Shown: positions 8,558-17,191, numbered from the stretch's first letter. The stretch is 64,000 bases of DNA from Porphyromonadaceae bacterium (GCA_021372865.1 JAJFTO010000012.1:1-64000), one strand, 5' to 3'. Program-made: numbers and translations. Notes: generated by a model from the sequence alone, not told the origin.

Positions 8558-10411
8558 TTAATAATTTACTCTCAGTTTCACCAGCCGGCCGTCCATTGCC
8601 GAGACAAACAGTTCGTTTTTATCGGTCGGCAGAATCATGTTGATCAGTCCGGTCGAAATTCGGTACTTCCAGAGAAAAGCACCGTCCGAAGCACGATAGG
8701 CGTAGATCAGTCCTTTGTCGGTCGGTGCGAAAACCACACCGTTTTTTTCTACCAGAGGAGTAGGTGCCAGCTCATAGCCCATGTCTTCTCCCGAAGAGAT
8801 CCATTTCACTTTTCTTTCCGGGTATGTGGCGTCGATGGCCAGAATATCCCCGTCCATCGTTTTGACATAAACGGTATGGCCATCTTCAGAGATACCGATG
8901 GATTCACGTACCCTGTTTTCGGGGTCATTGTGCCGCCAGATCACAGTCCCTGTTTTTTCATCGAGCACCGTCATATACCGGTCGGGCGATGCCAGGTAGA
9001 TCCTTCCGCCGGTGGCTACCGGTACTACTTGTGCCGGCGAGAACATCCGGTTCACTTGGCCGTTACTCCATATCCAGCGGGATTTCCCAGTTTCAATGTC
9101 GATTGCATAAAACTCATTGCCCCAGCTTCCGAAATAGATTACCCCATCTTTCACCAGGGGACGGGTGACGACAAAGTTTTTCACGCTGTCGAAGTCCCAA
9201 ATGAGGTCACCGGTAGTAGTATTCCAGGCACGGCAATGACCGTCACCCCCTGCCACCATCACCCTGTTTACGGAGCATACGGGAGAAGAGACCACCGCCT
9301 TGTCGTTTTTCAGTCTGTACCGCAGACCTCCCGTGTGAATATCCAACCCATAGAGGTAAGAATCTGATGAGGCACACCAGACAGTGTTTCCATTAAGAGT
9401 GGGTGTCGAATAGATCTTTCCTCCGGTCTTAAAGGTCCATACCGGTCGTCCGTTACCGGCATCGATGGCTTTCACCTCTCCGGCGGTATTGGTATAAAAC
9501 AATTTTTTACCCTTCAGAACCATGCCGCTGCCCATGTCGCTTTGCTCCTGCAGGCTCCATCCCTCCGAAACAAAAGGATGATGATGGTTCATGCTGTAAT
9601 CGGGACGCTGCGGATTAAGTTTCCATGAAGGCCTGCCAGAAGCAGGAGAGTTGAGCCAGGGAGGGATCGTTTCACCTGAGGACTTCCGTTCCTGAAGAAT
9701 GATTGAATCCGCATTTACAGTAATCAATGTATATCCACCCACGGTCTCTTTTGCGCGGAGATTGGAGCGGCACATCGCAGCCGGGATTCCTTCAAAATTC
9801 ATCGCACGGTGAACATGTCCATGGCCGCATAGCATCAATTTCACGTTGTAGGTACGTAAAACATCCATCACCTCAAACCAGTTATTCAACCCGTTGTCCA
9901 TGGGATAATGGTTTACGTAGATGATGGGCTGGTCGGTATCCGTTTCTTTGAGTTCTTCAAAAAGCCAGGTGAGGTTCTCACGGGGTATCTGCCCCGGCCC
10001 CATGCGCATATTGGGTCCCGAAGCCAGTCCGATAAACTTGTATCCGCCATATTCAAATCCAAATGTTTCGTTACCAAACACCCGCAGGAAATCATTTGTT
10101 CCGCTTTCGGACCAATTGGAATCGTGGTTACCGGGAATCGCGTAAAAGGGTACTTTCAGATCATCGAGCAGACATTTCGCAGTACGCAATTCATCGTACG
10201 AGCCAAACTCAGTCACATCACCGGAGACAATCACAAAAGCGATATTCTTTTGTGTGTTGATATCCTGTACAGTACGGTGGAGATCCTCGTTGTTATCCGG
10301 GCTGCCCACATGCGTATCGGTAATCAGGGCGAAGGTAAAGGGGTTCCCGGATTGCGCTGAGACAACGAAACCAAAAATAACCGTAAGGAGAATCGACCAC
10401 AGTTTCTTCAT
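8558..10411 (-). CDS. Secreted metallophosphoesterase fused to a PQQ-type beta-propeller
   Basis: A 617-residue exported protein. Residues 1-19 form a signal peptide (MKKLWSILLTVIFGFVVSA). Residues about 25-240 are a calcineurin-like phosphoesterase with all metal-binding blocks: TDTH (31-34), SGDVTE (D65), GNHD (94-97), NHYP and GHGHVH. From about residue 280 on, repeated blades with AxDxxxGxxxW patterns (for example AIDAGNGRPVW, GLDIHTGG, AIDIETGKSRW) form a PQQ-like propeller. The substrate is unknown. ATG 10411 is preferred over GTG 10420 for a normal signal peptide. It lies 12 bp downstream of a secreted esterase gene and converges on the helicase gene. Confidence 0.88.
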   Translation of the reverse strand: MKKLWSILLTVIFGFVVSAQSGNPFTFALITDTHVGSPDNNEDLHRTVQDINTQKNIAFVIVSGDVTEFGSYDELRTAKCLLDDLKVPFYAIPGNHDSNWSESGTNDFLRVFGNETFGFEYGGYKFIGLASGPNMRMGPGQIPRENLTWLFEELKETDTDQPIIYVNHYPMDNGLNNWFEVMDVLRTYNVKLMLCGHGHVHRAMNFEGIPAAMCRSNLRAKETVGGYTLITVNADSIILQERKSSGETIPPWLNSPASGRPSWKLNPQRPDYSMNHHHPFVSEGWSLQEQSDMGSGMVLKGKKLFYTNTAGEVKAIDAGNGRPVWTFKTGGKIYSTPTLNGNTVWCASSDSYLYGLDIHTGGLRYRLKNDKAVVSSPVCSVNRVMVAGGDGHCRAWNTTTGDLIWDFDSVKNFVVTRPLVKDGVIYFGSWGNEFYAIDIETGKSRWIWSNGQVNRMFSPAQVVPVATGGRIYLASPDRYMTVLDEKTGTVIWRHNDPENRVRESIGISEDGHTVYVKTMDGDILAIDATYPERKVKWISSGEDMGYELAPTPLVEKNGVVFAPTDKGLIYAYRASDGAFLWKYRISTGLINMILPTDKNELFVSAMDGRLVKLRVNY

Positions 10412-10423
10412 GCCACGCACTGT

Positions 10424-11248
10424 TTATTTCTTTTTCGCCATCTCAAAAAAATCGTGAAAGAAAAGCATCTGATATTTTACTGCGTTATTCCAGTAAACCC
10501 AGTTATGTGCTCCGGGGCGTGAGATAAAATCGTGCGGTATATTGCGGTAGAGCAGCTCTTCATGTAACCTTTTATTCACCTGGAAAAAGAAATCTTCCGT
10601 GCCACAGTCGATGATAATCCGTAGCGTATTGGGTGTGAGCAGATGTAGCTGGTTCATCACGGTGTAGTTCTCCCAGTTAGCGGGATGTTCAGGTTGTGCT
10701 CCGATGCGTGCAGCCATATTCCAGTTGTTGGGGAAGGGGCGGATGTCTACCCCGCCGCTCATGCTTCCACATGCCCCAAAAATATCCTGATTGCGGAAAG
10801 CCAGGTACAGTCCCCCGTGTCCTCCCATGCTCAATCCGGTAATAGCCCGTCCTTCGCGTGAAGGAATTGTTTTGTATTGCCGGTCGATCCAGGCAATCAA
10901 TTCGCGGGAAACAAATGTCTCGTACCGGAATGTGGAATCGACGGGACTATCCCAATACCAGCTATCAGAACCCCCATCGGGGCAGACAATCATCATGCCG
11001 TAGTCATCGGCCAAATCTTTGATATGGGGTGCATCCTTGACCCAACTGTCATAGCGCCCGCTGTGTCCATGCAAAAGATAAAGTACCGGAAATGTATTTT
11101 TCCTGTCGTAAGATTGGGGTTTAATCACAACCGTTTTTATCTCTTTGGCCATTTTTTTGCTGAACACGCTTATTGTATCGACCGTTGCCGGGAAACCCAC
11201 CGTGACAAACAGGGCCAGTAACAGGGTAACCGCTACAATTCTTTTCAT
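10424..11248 (-). CDS. Secreted alpha/beta-hydrolase, esterase D-like family
   Basis: A 274-residue exported hydrolase. Residues 1-20 form a signal peptide. The oxyanion region YLLHGHSGRYDSW (57-69) and the nucleophile elbow GLSMGG (Ser140) are clear. An Asp in DCGTEDFF and a His in GAHNWVYW complete the triad. The family (putative esterase/feruloyl- and acetyl-esterase-like, PF00756) cleaves carboxylic esters, often on glycans, but the substrate is not readable here. It is the first gene of a two-gene minus-strand unit with the phosphoesterase/propeller protein, and a TATCTTTG -7 element sits about 28 bp upstream of its ATG. Confidence 0.88.
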   Translation of the reverse strand: MKRIVAVTLLLALFVTVGFPATVDTISVFSKKMAKEIKTVVIKPQSYDRKNTFPVLYLLHGHSGRYDSWVKDAPHIKDLADDYGMMIVCPDGGSDSWYWDSPVDSTFRYETFVSRELIAWIDRQYKTIPSREGRAITGLSMGGHGGLYLAFRNQDIFGACGSMSGGVDIRPFPNNWNMAARIGAQPEHPANWENYTVMNQLHLLTPNTLRIIIDCGTEDFFFQVNKRLHEELLYRNIPHDFISRPGAHNWVYWNNAVKYQMLFFHDFFEMAKKK

Positions 11249-11275
11249 TGTATTATTTTGTATTCATAGTTTCGT

Positions 11276-11283
11276 CAAAGATA
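11276..11283 (-). promoter_or_regulatory. Promoter -7 element for the esterase/phosphoesterase unit
   Basis: On the minus strand this reads TATCTTTG, a perfect TAnnTTTG, 27 bp from the esterase ATG at 11248. Confidence 0.55.
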
Positions 11284-11326
11284 CAAAAAACAGCAGATGA
11301 ATAAATCGGTAGATTGTTTTTTCCTG

Positions 11327-11334
11327 TAGTTTTG
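11327..11334 (+). promoter_or_regulatory. Candidate -7 element upstream of the small GNAT gene
   Basis: TAGTTTTG fits TAnnTTTG. It lies 135 bp upstream of the ATG at 11470, leaving a long leader; no convincing -33 element is seen. Confidence 0.35.
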
Positions 11335-11469
11335 CCGGGCAATCACTTCAAAACGAAACAATTCAGGCTGAAAAATGTTTTATTGTTGCCCGCCTGTCCA
11401 TAGAATGGTATTGGACCAACGTTTCATGCATGGCGACTGGAAAAATATAATTATAAACTTTTGAAAAAT

Positions 11470-11802
11470 ATGGATATACAATTTAGAATTGACGAGAGAG
11501 AACAGGGAAGTTTTTTTATCGATCAGCAAGGACGTCAGGTTGCCGAGCTCGATTTCGAGATAAAGGGCAAAATTCTGAACGCTTATCACACGGGTGTACG
11601 CCCCGAGCTGGAAGGACAGGGTGTAGCCGGAAGGCTTTTTGATGAAATGGTGAAATATGCGCGGGAAAATGAGTATAAGGTAATTCCTTCCTGTTCGTAC
11701 ATACTTGCTAAATTTCGCAGACGCCCCGACGACTTTGCCGATCTATGGTATCACTCTGAAGATGAACCTACAGGAGAAGCGTGTGGCATCAGGCCAAAAT
11801 AG
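11470..11802 (+). CDS. Small GNAT-fold N-acetyltransferase-like protein (YjdJ type)
   Basis: A 110-residue single-domain protein of the short GNAT group (YjdJ/GCN5-related, PF14542). It shows a first beta-sheet half (GQQ-like strand QVAELDFEIKGKILNAYHTGV) and the acetyl-CoA loop pattern RPELEGQGVAGRLFDEMV. The conserved C-terminal YARENEYKVIPSCSY follows. These proteins are too short for a full acceptor site, and their substrates are generally unknown. ATG 11470 is preferred over the TTG at 11461. It stands alone and converges on nagB. Confidence 0.85.
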   Translation: MDIQFRIDEREQGSFFIDQQGRQVAELDFEIKGKILNAYHTGVRPELEGQGVAGRLFDEMVKYARENEYKVIPSCSYILAKFRRRPDDFADLWYHSEDEPTGEACGIRPK

Positions 11803-11876
11803 CAGAATACCTATTATCGGTCCGGTATTCCATTGCCGTTTTCGTCAAAACAGACAAAGGCAGGCCCTAAAATAGA

Positions 11877-11943
11877 CCATCGGGTCGTTTTTGCAACTAT
11901 CTTTTTTCTAAGATAGTTTTGGTGAGCAAAAACGTCCCGATGG
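11877..11943 (+). terminator. Long compound hairpin, probable terminator of the GNAT gene
   Basis: The outer arms are 18 nt (11877-11894 and 11926-11943) with one mismatch. Inside them lies a second 9-bp hairpin (11895-11903 with 11910-11918). A-rich sequence precedes it and ATTTTTATT follows, as in an intrinsic terminator usable in both directions. The arms are unusually long for a simple terminator. Confidence 0.5.
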
Positions 11944-12111
11944 ATTTTTATTGCCGCATCTTTATTCTGCGGGATAACCTAAATATTTTTGTTTGTGATC
12001 TACTGTGATTCTTCCTTTAAACAACCATGCAGACCCATTGTTCACCCATAAAAGCGAGAGAACGCGTTAAATATCAAGTAAAAAAGTTAATACCCTCCAC
12101 GGAAAGGATAC

Positions 12112-12145
12112 AAAAAAAGTGTGGGGCGAAATCCACACTTTTTTT
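12112..12145 (-). terminator. Bidirectional intrinsic terminator after nagB
   Basis: AAAAAAAGTGTGG, a short loop, then CCACACTTTTTTT. It has a GC-containing stem with A and T tracts on both sides, placed 32 bp downstream of the nagB stop. Confidence 0.85.
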
Positions 12146-12176
12146 AGTTGTCTTTTCGTTGTCAGTAGTCCGGTCG

Positions 12177-12986
12177 TCATAACAAAGAGGCCGGATCGAG
12201 GTTATCGTGTTCAATATCCAGAAAATACTTATAGGTCCCGACTTTCAGTTCGGCGCAGGCATCGTAATCGCTCACGATGATTCCCTTCTGATGCAGCTGA
12301 AGAGCGCTAATGGTCCACATTTGTGTAATGGCTCCCTCCACGGCATGATACAGAGCACGGGCCTTGTGATGTCCGTTGACCAGGATGAGTACCTCCTTTG
12401 CATCGAGCACTGTACCCACACCCACGGTGAGTGCTGTTTTGGGTACCTTGTTTACATCATTGCCGAAGAAGCGTGAGTTGGCAATCACCGTGTCGGTAGT
12501 CAGTGTTTTCACGCGGGTACGTGAAGAAAGTGATGAACCTGGCTCATTGAATGCAATATGTCCGTCGGGACCGATACCACCCAGAAAGAGATCGATTCCG
12601 CCGGCATCGGCAATTGCTTTTTCGTAGGCTTCGCATTCCGCATTGGGATCTTTTGCCATGCCATTGAGGATATGCACATTTTCTTTCTTTATATCGATAT
12701 GCTGAAAGAAATTGTCCCACATGAAAGTATGGTAGCTCTGCGGATGGTCTGCCGGTAGTCCGATATATTCATCCATGTTGAAAGTGATTACATGCTCAAA
12801 GGAAACAAAGCCCGATTCATACAATACAATCAGTGCTTTGTAAGTTTTCAGCGGGGAAGAACCGGTGGGCAATCCCAGTTTAAAAGGTTTTTCCGCGGTG
12901 GGATTTGCCTTGTTGATTTTTGCTGCAATGTAGTTTGCAGCCCACTGAGCCATTTGATCGGCATCAGGTTGAATGATCAGTCTCAT
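12177..12986 (-). CDS. nagB: Glucosamine-6-phosphate deaminase
   Basis: Converts glucosamine-6-phosphate to fructose-6-phosphate and ammonia in amino-sugar catabolism. At 269 residues it is close to E. coli NagB (266). Family motifs are intact: [12 protein letters not shown] near residue 38, FNMDEYIGL with the catalytic Asp, [18 protein letters not shown] with the active-site Asp/His, and SRFF. The C-terminal allosteric-type region is also full length. It begins 16 bp after the flavodiiron gene and ends before a strong terminator, so the two form a minus-strand unit. The metabolic link between them is not obvious. Confidence 0.96.
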   Translation of the reverse strand: MRLIIQPDADQMAQWAANYIAAKINKANPTAEKPFKLGLPTGSSPLKTYKALIVLYESGFVSFEHVITFNMDEYIGLPADHPQSYHTFMWDNFFQHIDIKKENVHILNGMAKDPNAECEAYEKAIADAGGIDLFLGGIGPDGHIAFNEPGSSLSSRTRVKTLTTDTVIANSRFFGNDVNKVPKTALTVGVGTVLDAKEVLILVNGHHKARALYHAVEGAITQMWTISALQLHQKGIIVSDYDACAELKVGTYKYFLDIEHDNLDPASLL

Positions 12987-13002
12987 ATTTTATTTTTTTA
13001 TG

Positions 13003-14235
13003 TCAATTTTCTACGATTCCCGGAACGACCTCTGCCACGGTGAGTAATCTTTTGGCCATGGCATGTCCCATATTGCGTGCTTTCTCTGCTACATCCTGCA
13101 GCATGGCCTGCTTCATGACCACCGGCCCAGCGACTACTTCAAAATCAGAAGCTTCAGCGAAAGCCGACAGTTGTTTGGCGGTGGCATCAGACCAGCTGAA
13201 ACTACCAAAGTAACCGAAAAAACGATTTTTGAGATTGCGGCCCTGCAAGGCGGAGATCAAACTCTCCACAGCCGGGTAGAGCTTGTTGTTGTAGGTGGGT
13301 GAGCCGATAATCAGCCCGCGGTATGCAAATACATCGCGAAGGATATCCGATTCGTGGCTCTTGGAGACGTTGTGAATCACAATCTTCTTCAGGCCCTGCT
13401 CTGCTGCGGAAGTGGCAATAATTTCTGCCAGCTGTTCGGTGTGACCGTACATGCTCCCGTAGGCAATCACCAAACCAGGTTCCGCTTCGTAACGGCTCAA
13501 CCGGTCATACAGATTCAATACCTCTTCAATGTATTTTTTTTGTGTCCATACCGGCCCATGGGTTGAACAAATTGTATCGATCTCAATATCGGACAATTTC
13601 TTCAGGGCTGTCTGCACCGGTGAACCGAATTTCCCTACAATGTTGGAGTAGTAACGGATCATCTCATCCCTATATCGTTCAGGAACAAGTTGCCTGTCGA
13701 GAACACCCCCGTCGAGTGTTCCAAAGGTACCGAAAGCATCACCGCTGAACAAGGTTTTTCTTTCCGGTATGTAGGTCATCATCGTCTCCGGCCAGTGAAC
13801 CATGGGTGTCAGATAAAACCGCAAGGTACAACTGCCCAGACTCAGCTCCTCCATATCCTGTATCAGGAGTACGTTGTCGCCACCGATACCATAAAACCCC
13901 TTCAGCATTTCGAGTGTCCGCTTGTTGCCGACGATGCGGATATTGGGAAACTTTGAAATGAGCCGGGCTATGGAGCCGGAATGATCGGGCTCCATGTGAT
14001 TTACAATCAGGTAATCTACAGGTTTGCTGCCAATCACCGAAGTAATCTTCTGAAAATAAACATCTGAATAGCAAAGATCCACTGTATCGATCAACGCAGT
14101 CTTTTCATCTACAATGAGATAGGCGTTATAAGAAACTCCCTGAGGGAGAGGCCATAAATTTTCAAAAAGATGTTTGGTGCGATCGTTCACACCTATGTAA
14201 AAAATATCTTTGGTTATTTGAATTGGTTTGTACAT
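13003..14235 (-). CDS. A-type flavoprotein (flavodiiron protein, FprA family)
   Basis: Reduces O2 (to water) or NO (to N2O) in the cytoplasm and protects anaerobes. At 410 residues it has the two usual domains. The N-terminal metallo-beta-lactamase fold carries diiron ligands in NHMEPDHSGS (H80, E82, D84, H85), then HWPE, SGDAFG and STHGP. The C-terminal flavodoxin domain (about 255-395) has the FMN loop GSMYGHTEQLA and SPTYNNKLYP. There is no rubredoxin extension, so a separate electron donor is needed. It is the first gene of a unit with nagB. Confidence 0.94.
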   Translation of the reverse strand: MYKPIQITKDIFYIGVNDRTKHLFENLWPLPQGVSYNAYLIVDEKTALIDTVDLCYSDVYFQKITSVIGSKPVDYLIVNHMEPDHSGSIARLISKFPNIRIVGNKRTLEMLKGFYGIGGDNVLLIQDMEELSLGSCTLRFYLTPMVHWPETMMTYIPERKTLFSGDAFGTFGTLDGGVLDRQLVPERYRDEMIRYYSNIVGKFGSPVQTALKKLSDIEIDTICSTHGPVWTQKKYIEEVLNLYDRLSRYEAEPGLVIAYGSMYGHTEQLAEIIATSAAEQGLKKIVIHNVSKSHESDILRDVFAYRGLIIGSPTYNNKLYPAVESLISALQGRNLKNRFFGYFGSFSWSDATAKQLSAFAEASDFEVVAGPVVMKQAMLQDVAEKARNMGHAMAKRLLTVAEVVPGIVEN

Positions 14236-14240
14236 ATGCA

Positions 14241-14276
14241 GAGTCAGTTATCATCGGTCATCGGTCAGCTTTTTAG
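14241..14276 (+). repeat. Short degenerate GGTCAGC-type repeats in the fprA-lgt spacer
   Basis: GTCAGTTATCATCGGTCATCGGTCAGC shows overlapping near-copies of a 7-8 bp unit. It closely resembles the tract at 16291-16344. Confidence 0.45.
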
Positions 14277-14387
14277 GAGCAACCATTTTACAGTCAATGG
14301 TCCTATTTTGCAATCTGTTGAAAGCCAATTTACAAATCCATCGTATCCGGCGTCAATCCTACCTAAAAGCTGAATCCTGATACCTAT

Positions 14388-15287
14388 CTATTTCTTTTTG
14401 GGTTTTGTTTTCGGCTTTGGCAGTTCAGATTGTTTGGGTGTAAGCTCCACCTTTGCGGGTTTACGCAGCGCATTCCATATCAGCCATATTCCCCAAAGGA
14501 TGAAAGGGATACTCAGCCACTGCCCCAAAATAAGGCCTGTATTTTCACGCATGGCAGTTTCAGAATCGACCTGCACATTCTTTACATATTCCACGAAGAA
14601 ACGAAATAGGAAAATCATGAGGATGCCTACACCGGTGATAAGTCCTTTCCGGTTTTTTGCATCCGTCTTCCAGTAAAGATGCATGGTGATGGCAAATACC
14701 ACGAGATAGGCAAGTGCTTCGTAAATCTGAGTGGGATGTGAGGGTTCGGTATAAACAGGCGCTGCTCCCTGCATCCATTGGTGAAGGTTGTCTATGAAAC
14801 GAAATCCCCAGGGGCTGTCGGTAGGTCCTCCGTAGATCTCATGATTCATCAGATTGCCGATACGGATCATGGCCGCAGTGAATCCCGTGGGGACCATTAC
14901 CCGGTCGAAGGTCCAGAGCATGCTTAACCGGGTCACTTTGCGTGAATAGAGCCATACGGCAATAATGATGCCGATCACCCCTCCATGACTTGCGAGGCCT
15001 CCTTCCCACACTTTGATCATCTCAATGGGGTTGGCCAGGTAATAGGCGGGTTCATAAAAAAGACAATGCCCCAGGCGAGCACCCACAATGATACCGACGA
15101 TCATGTATACAAACAGGGAATCAAACCACTTTTCGAGCAGGTCCTCGTGTTTGAATATCTTTTGTACGATGTAGACGGCTACGATCAGGCCAATGACCCA
15201 CAACAGTCCATACCAGCGAATCTCGCGTCCAAAAATGGTAAAAAGGGTGGGATCAACATTCCAGGTAACAGAGAGTAATATATCCAT
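14388..15287 (-). CDS. lgt: Prolipoprotein diacylglyceryl transferase
   Basis: Transfers a diacylglyceryl group from phosphatidylglycerol to the lipobox cysteine of prolipoproteins at the inner membrane. Seven hydrophobic segments are visible. Lgt landmarks include GARLGHCLFYEP, EGGLASHGGVIG, the signature RIGNLMNHEIYGGPTD, HPTQIYEAL and a late RFFVEYVK. The C-terminal tail is Lys/Pro-rich (TKPKKK). ATG 15287 was chosen over a TTG at 15308. It follows diaminopimelate dehydrogenase by 32 bp and may be cotranscribed with it. Confidence 0.96.
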   Translation of the reverse strand: MDILLSVTWNVDPTLFTIFGREIRWYGLLWVIGLIVAVYIVQKIFKHEDLLEKWFDSLFVYMIVGIIVGARLGHCLFYEPAYYLANPIEMIKVWEGGLASHGGVIGIIIAVWLYSRKVTRLSMLWTFDRVMVPTGFTAAMIRIGNLMNHEIYGGPTDSPWGFRFIDNLHQWMQGAAPVYTEPSHPTQIYEALAYLVVFAITMHLYWKTDAKNRKGLITGVGILMIFLFRFFVEYVKNVQVDSETAMRENTGLILGQWLSIPFILWGIWLIWNALRKPAKVELTPKQSELPKPKTKPKKK

Positions 15288-15319
15288 CAGTCTTGATATT
15301 TTCAACAAAGGTAATAAAA

Positions 15320-16219
15320 TTAAACAAGTTTCTTAACCCAGCCCTCTTTTTCACCGGGCAACAAATCCACCACCGGGATTTCAATCAGGGTATAGGCACC
15401 CGGCTGTTGTTTCATGGAAGCCCTTGCAGCCCCCACCAGCACCTGTCCTGTAAGTGCGGGGTTGTTGATGCGCATATCGAACCTGAAAAGCTGGTTCTGT
15501 GTACTTCCCGAAACACCTTTTCGCTCCATCAGCACACCATGACCCATATCTTTGAGTGCATCCACACTTTCCACCTGAAAGACATGGGTCTCATCATGAG
15601 CAAAGTAATCGTCGGATTTGATGGCCTGTGCCACGGAATGAAAATCATACCCTTCCTGCAGCTCAATATAAACCATCCTGCGATGTACCCCGGTACCAGT
15701 GGGAATGGTCATGGAAAGGGCCGTCCTGACACCTTCAATGGCTTTCACTGCTACCGTGTGGCCCATGCTCATGCCCGGACCAAAATTGGTGTATGTGATG
15801 CCCCGCGGCGCCATGGCCTCCATCAGGGTACGGATCACCGAGTCACTCCCTGGATCCCATCCTGCGGAGATAATCGACACAGCATTGTATTTTCTGGCCG
15901 TTTTATTCAAAATCTCACGCAGTTGAAAAATCTGACCATGAATATCGAAACTATCCACTGTATTGATTCCCAAGGCAAGGCACTCGCCTGCAAATTTCTC
16001 TACACTGCGGGTGGGTGTACAAAGGATAGCTACATCCACCGATTCCAGTTGAGATATCGAATTTACAACCCTGAATTCTTTTAATTCAGCAGGAATATTT
16101 GTAGCGTCGCGCCGCACGATGCCGGCAATTTCAAAATCTGAAGCAGATTGCAATGCTTCCAGCACATATTTTCCGATATTTCCATAGCCGATCACTGCGG
16201 CTCTTATTTTTTCTGACAT
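15320..16219 (-). CDS. ddh: meso-Diaminopimelate D-dehydrogenase
   Basis: NADPH-dependent interconversion of tetrahydrodipicolinate and meso-diaminopimelate, the one-step route to a peptidoglycan and lysine precursor. The 299-residue length is near the Corynebacterium enzyme (320). A Rossmann motif VIGYGNIGKYV opens the protein. The family signatures CTPTRSV, NTVDSFDIHG, SAGWDPGSDSV and FGPGMSMGHTVAVK are present, as is the substrate loop TGTGVHRRMVYIE. It has its own promoter and is followed by lgt. Confidence 0.95.
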   Translation of the reverse strand: MSEKIRAAVIGYGNIGKYVLEALQSASDFEIAGIVRRDATNIPAELKEFRVVNSISQLESVDVAILCTPTRSVEKFAGECLALGINTVDSFDIHGQIFQLREILNKTARKYNAVSIISAGWDPGSDSVIRTLMEAMAPRGITYTNFGPGMSMGHTVAVKAIEGVRTALSMTIPTGTGVHRRMVYIELQEGYDFHSVAQAIKSDDYFAHDETHVFQVESVDALKDMGHGVLMERKGVSGSTQNQLFRFDMRINNPALTGQVLVGAARASMKQQPGAYTLIEIPVVDLLPGEKEGWVKKLV

Positions 16220-16242
16220 ATAACAACATTCTTAAATTTGTT

Positions 16243-16275
16243 CAAAAATAAACAAAACTAATCAGATATATACAA
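16243..16275 (-). promoter_or_regulatory. Promoter of ddh (and lgt)
   Basis: On the minus strand TTG (16275-16273), 22 bp, then TATTTTTG (16250-16243). A second overlapping -7-like TAGTTTTG lies at 16260-16253. Confidence 0.5.
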
Positions 16276-16290
16276 TCCGGGAGTTTTTTT

Positions 16291-16344
16291 TAGCGGTCAG
16301 CGATCAGCGATCAGCAATCAGCTTTTTAGCGGTCAGCGATTAGC
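16291..16344 (+). repeat. Degenerate heptamer repeat tract (AGCGATC-like)
   Basis: At least five near-perfect copies of a 7-bp unit (AGCGGTC, AGCGATC, AGCGATC, AGCAATC) are followed after AGCTTTTT by two more. It lies in the spacer between ddh and the rhomboid gene, upstream of the ddh promoter. Confidence 0.7.
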
Positions 16345-16405
16345 TTCGGTAGTGAGAGGTTTTGAAAGATTTTGGTCAGCAGGTAATTTGCACATCATCA
16401 AATCA

Positions 16406-17059
16406 TCACATCATCACATCCTCCTCCTCTTCCTCCTCCCACACTACCGGTGGTTTCTGCGGTCCTTGTTTTCTGAATATCACCGCCATCAAAAGTCCGC
16501 CGATTGCTCCCGACAAATGTCCTTCCCAGGAGATAGAAGGATCCACCAGTTCGGTCACGGGGAAGATGCTCCACACCGTGCCCCCGTAAATAAATGCGAC
16601 AATCATTGAGACAGCCACCAACGGAATGTATCTACGGAAAATACCACTAAAAAACAGAAAAAAGAGAATTGCAAAAATCAGGCCGCTTGCTCCCACATGA
16701 ATGGCACCACGTCCGATGAGCCATGTGATGAATCCACTAAGGAGCCAGAGAGTTACAAAGACAATGGAGGCAATATTGCTGTAAAAGTAAAACAAAAACC
16801 AGATCAGGATAAGCAATGGCAATGTGTTGGACAGCAAATGTGAAAATGAAGTATGAATGAAAGGGGAAAAGATAATTCCTTTCATGCCACTCATCTCTCC
16901 GGGACGAATACCCCATTGTGAAAAACGATCACCCAACAAGCCGGAATAATCAACCAGAAAAACCAACCAGACAAAAGACACAAAAACAAGGGCGGGTAAC
17001 AATGCGAGCCACATGCGTCTTTTCTCGAAGTTAAACGGGGATATTTCTTTTTCATTCAT
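16406..17059 (-). CDS. Rhomboid family intramembrane serine protease
   Basis: A 217-residue polytopic protease that cleaves substrates within or near the membrane. The catalytic Ser lies in GASGLIF and the catalytic His in HLSGAIGG, each in a hydrophobic segment. Six membrane segments are visible, with the conserved loop region SPFIHTSFSHLLSNTLPL after the first. The C-terminus is an acidic run of six Glu followed by DVMM, encoded by simple-sequence DNA. ATG 17059 was chosen because the upstream TTG (17095) overlaps the -7 promoter element. Confidence 0.93.
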   Translation of the reverse strand: MNEKEISPFNFEKRRMWLALLPALVFVSFVWLVFLVDYSGLLGDRFSQWGIRPGEMSGMKGIIFSPFIHTSFSHLLSNTLPLLILIWFLFYFYSNIASIVFVTLWLLSGFITWLIGRGAIHVGASGLIFAILFFLFFSGIFRRYIPLVAVSMIVAFIYGGTVWSIFPVTELVDPSISWEGHLSGAIGGLLMAVIFRKQGPQKPPVVWEEEEEEDVMM

Positions 17060-17092
17060 TTCCTTGATGATAAGCGTATACTCTTCCTGGCA

Positions 17093-17124
17093 CAAAGATA
17101 CGACAAATGCGCAAACAGCTCAAA
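17093..17124 (-). promoter_or_regulatory. Promoter of the rhomboid gene
   Basis: On the minus strand TTTG (17124-17121), 20 bp, TATCTTTG (17100-17093). It is a near-ideal Bacteroidota promoter and places the transcript start near 17086, which decides for the ATG at 17059. Confidence 0.7.
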
Positions 17125-17160
17125 AACCGAAAAATTATTGTATTTATTCATCCTGTTTGC

Positions 17161-17191
17161 TTGTGACATAACTCCAATTTTATTATCTTTC
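17161..17191 (+). promoter_or_regulatory. Promoter of the alpha-glucan cluster
   Basis: TTG (17161-17163), 20 bp, TATCTTTC (17184-17191), one mismatch to TAnnTTTG. It lies 45 bp before the ATG at 17237. Confidence 0.5.

Larger units (their letters stand above)
11803..12176 (+). other. 374-bp non-coding spacer between convergent genes
   Basis: This is the only gene-free stretch above 300 bp. It holds a long compound hairpin (11877-11943) and a perfect bidirectional terminator (12112-12145). I find no ORF, tRNA or promoter of good quality in the remaining sequence. Confidence 0.7.
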
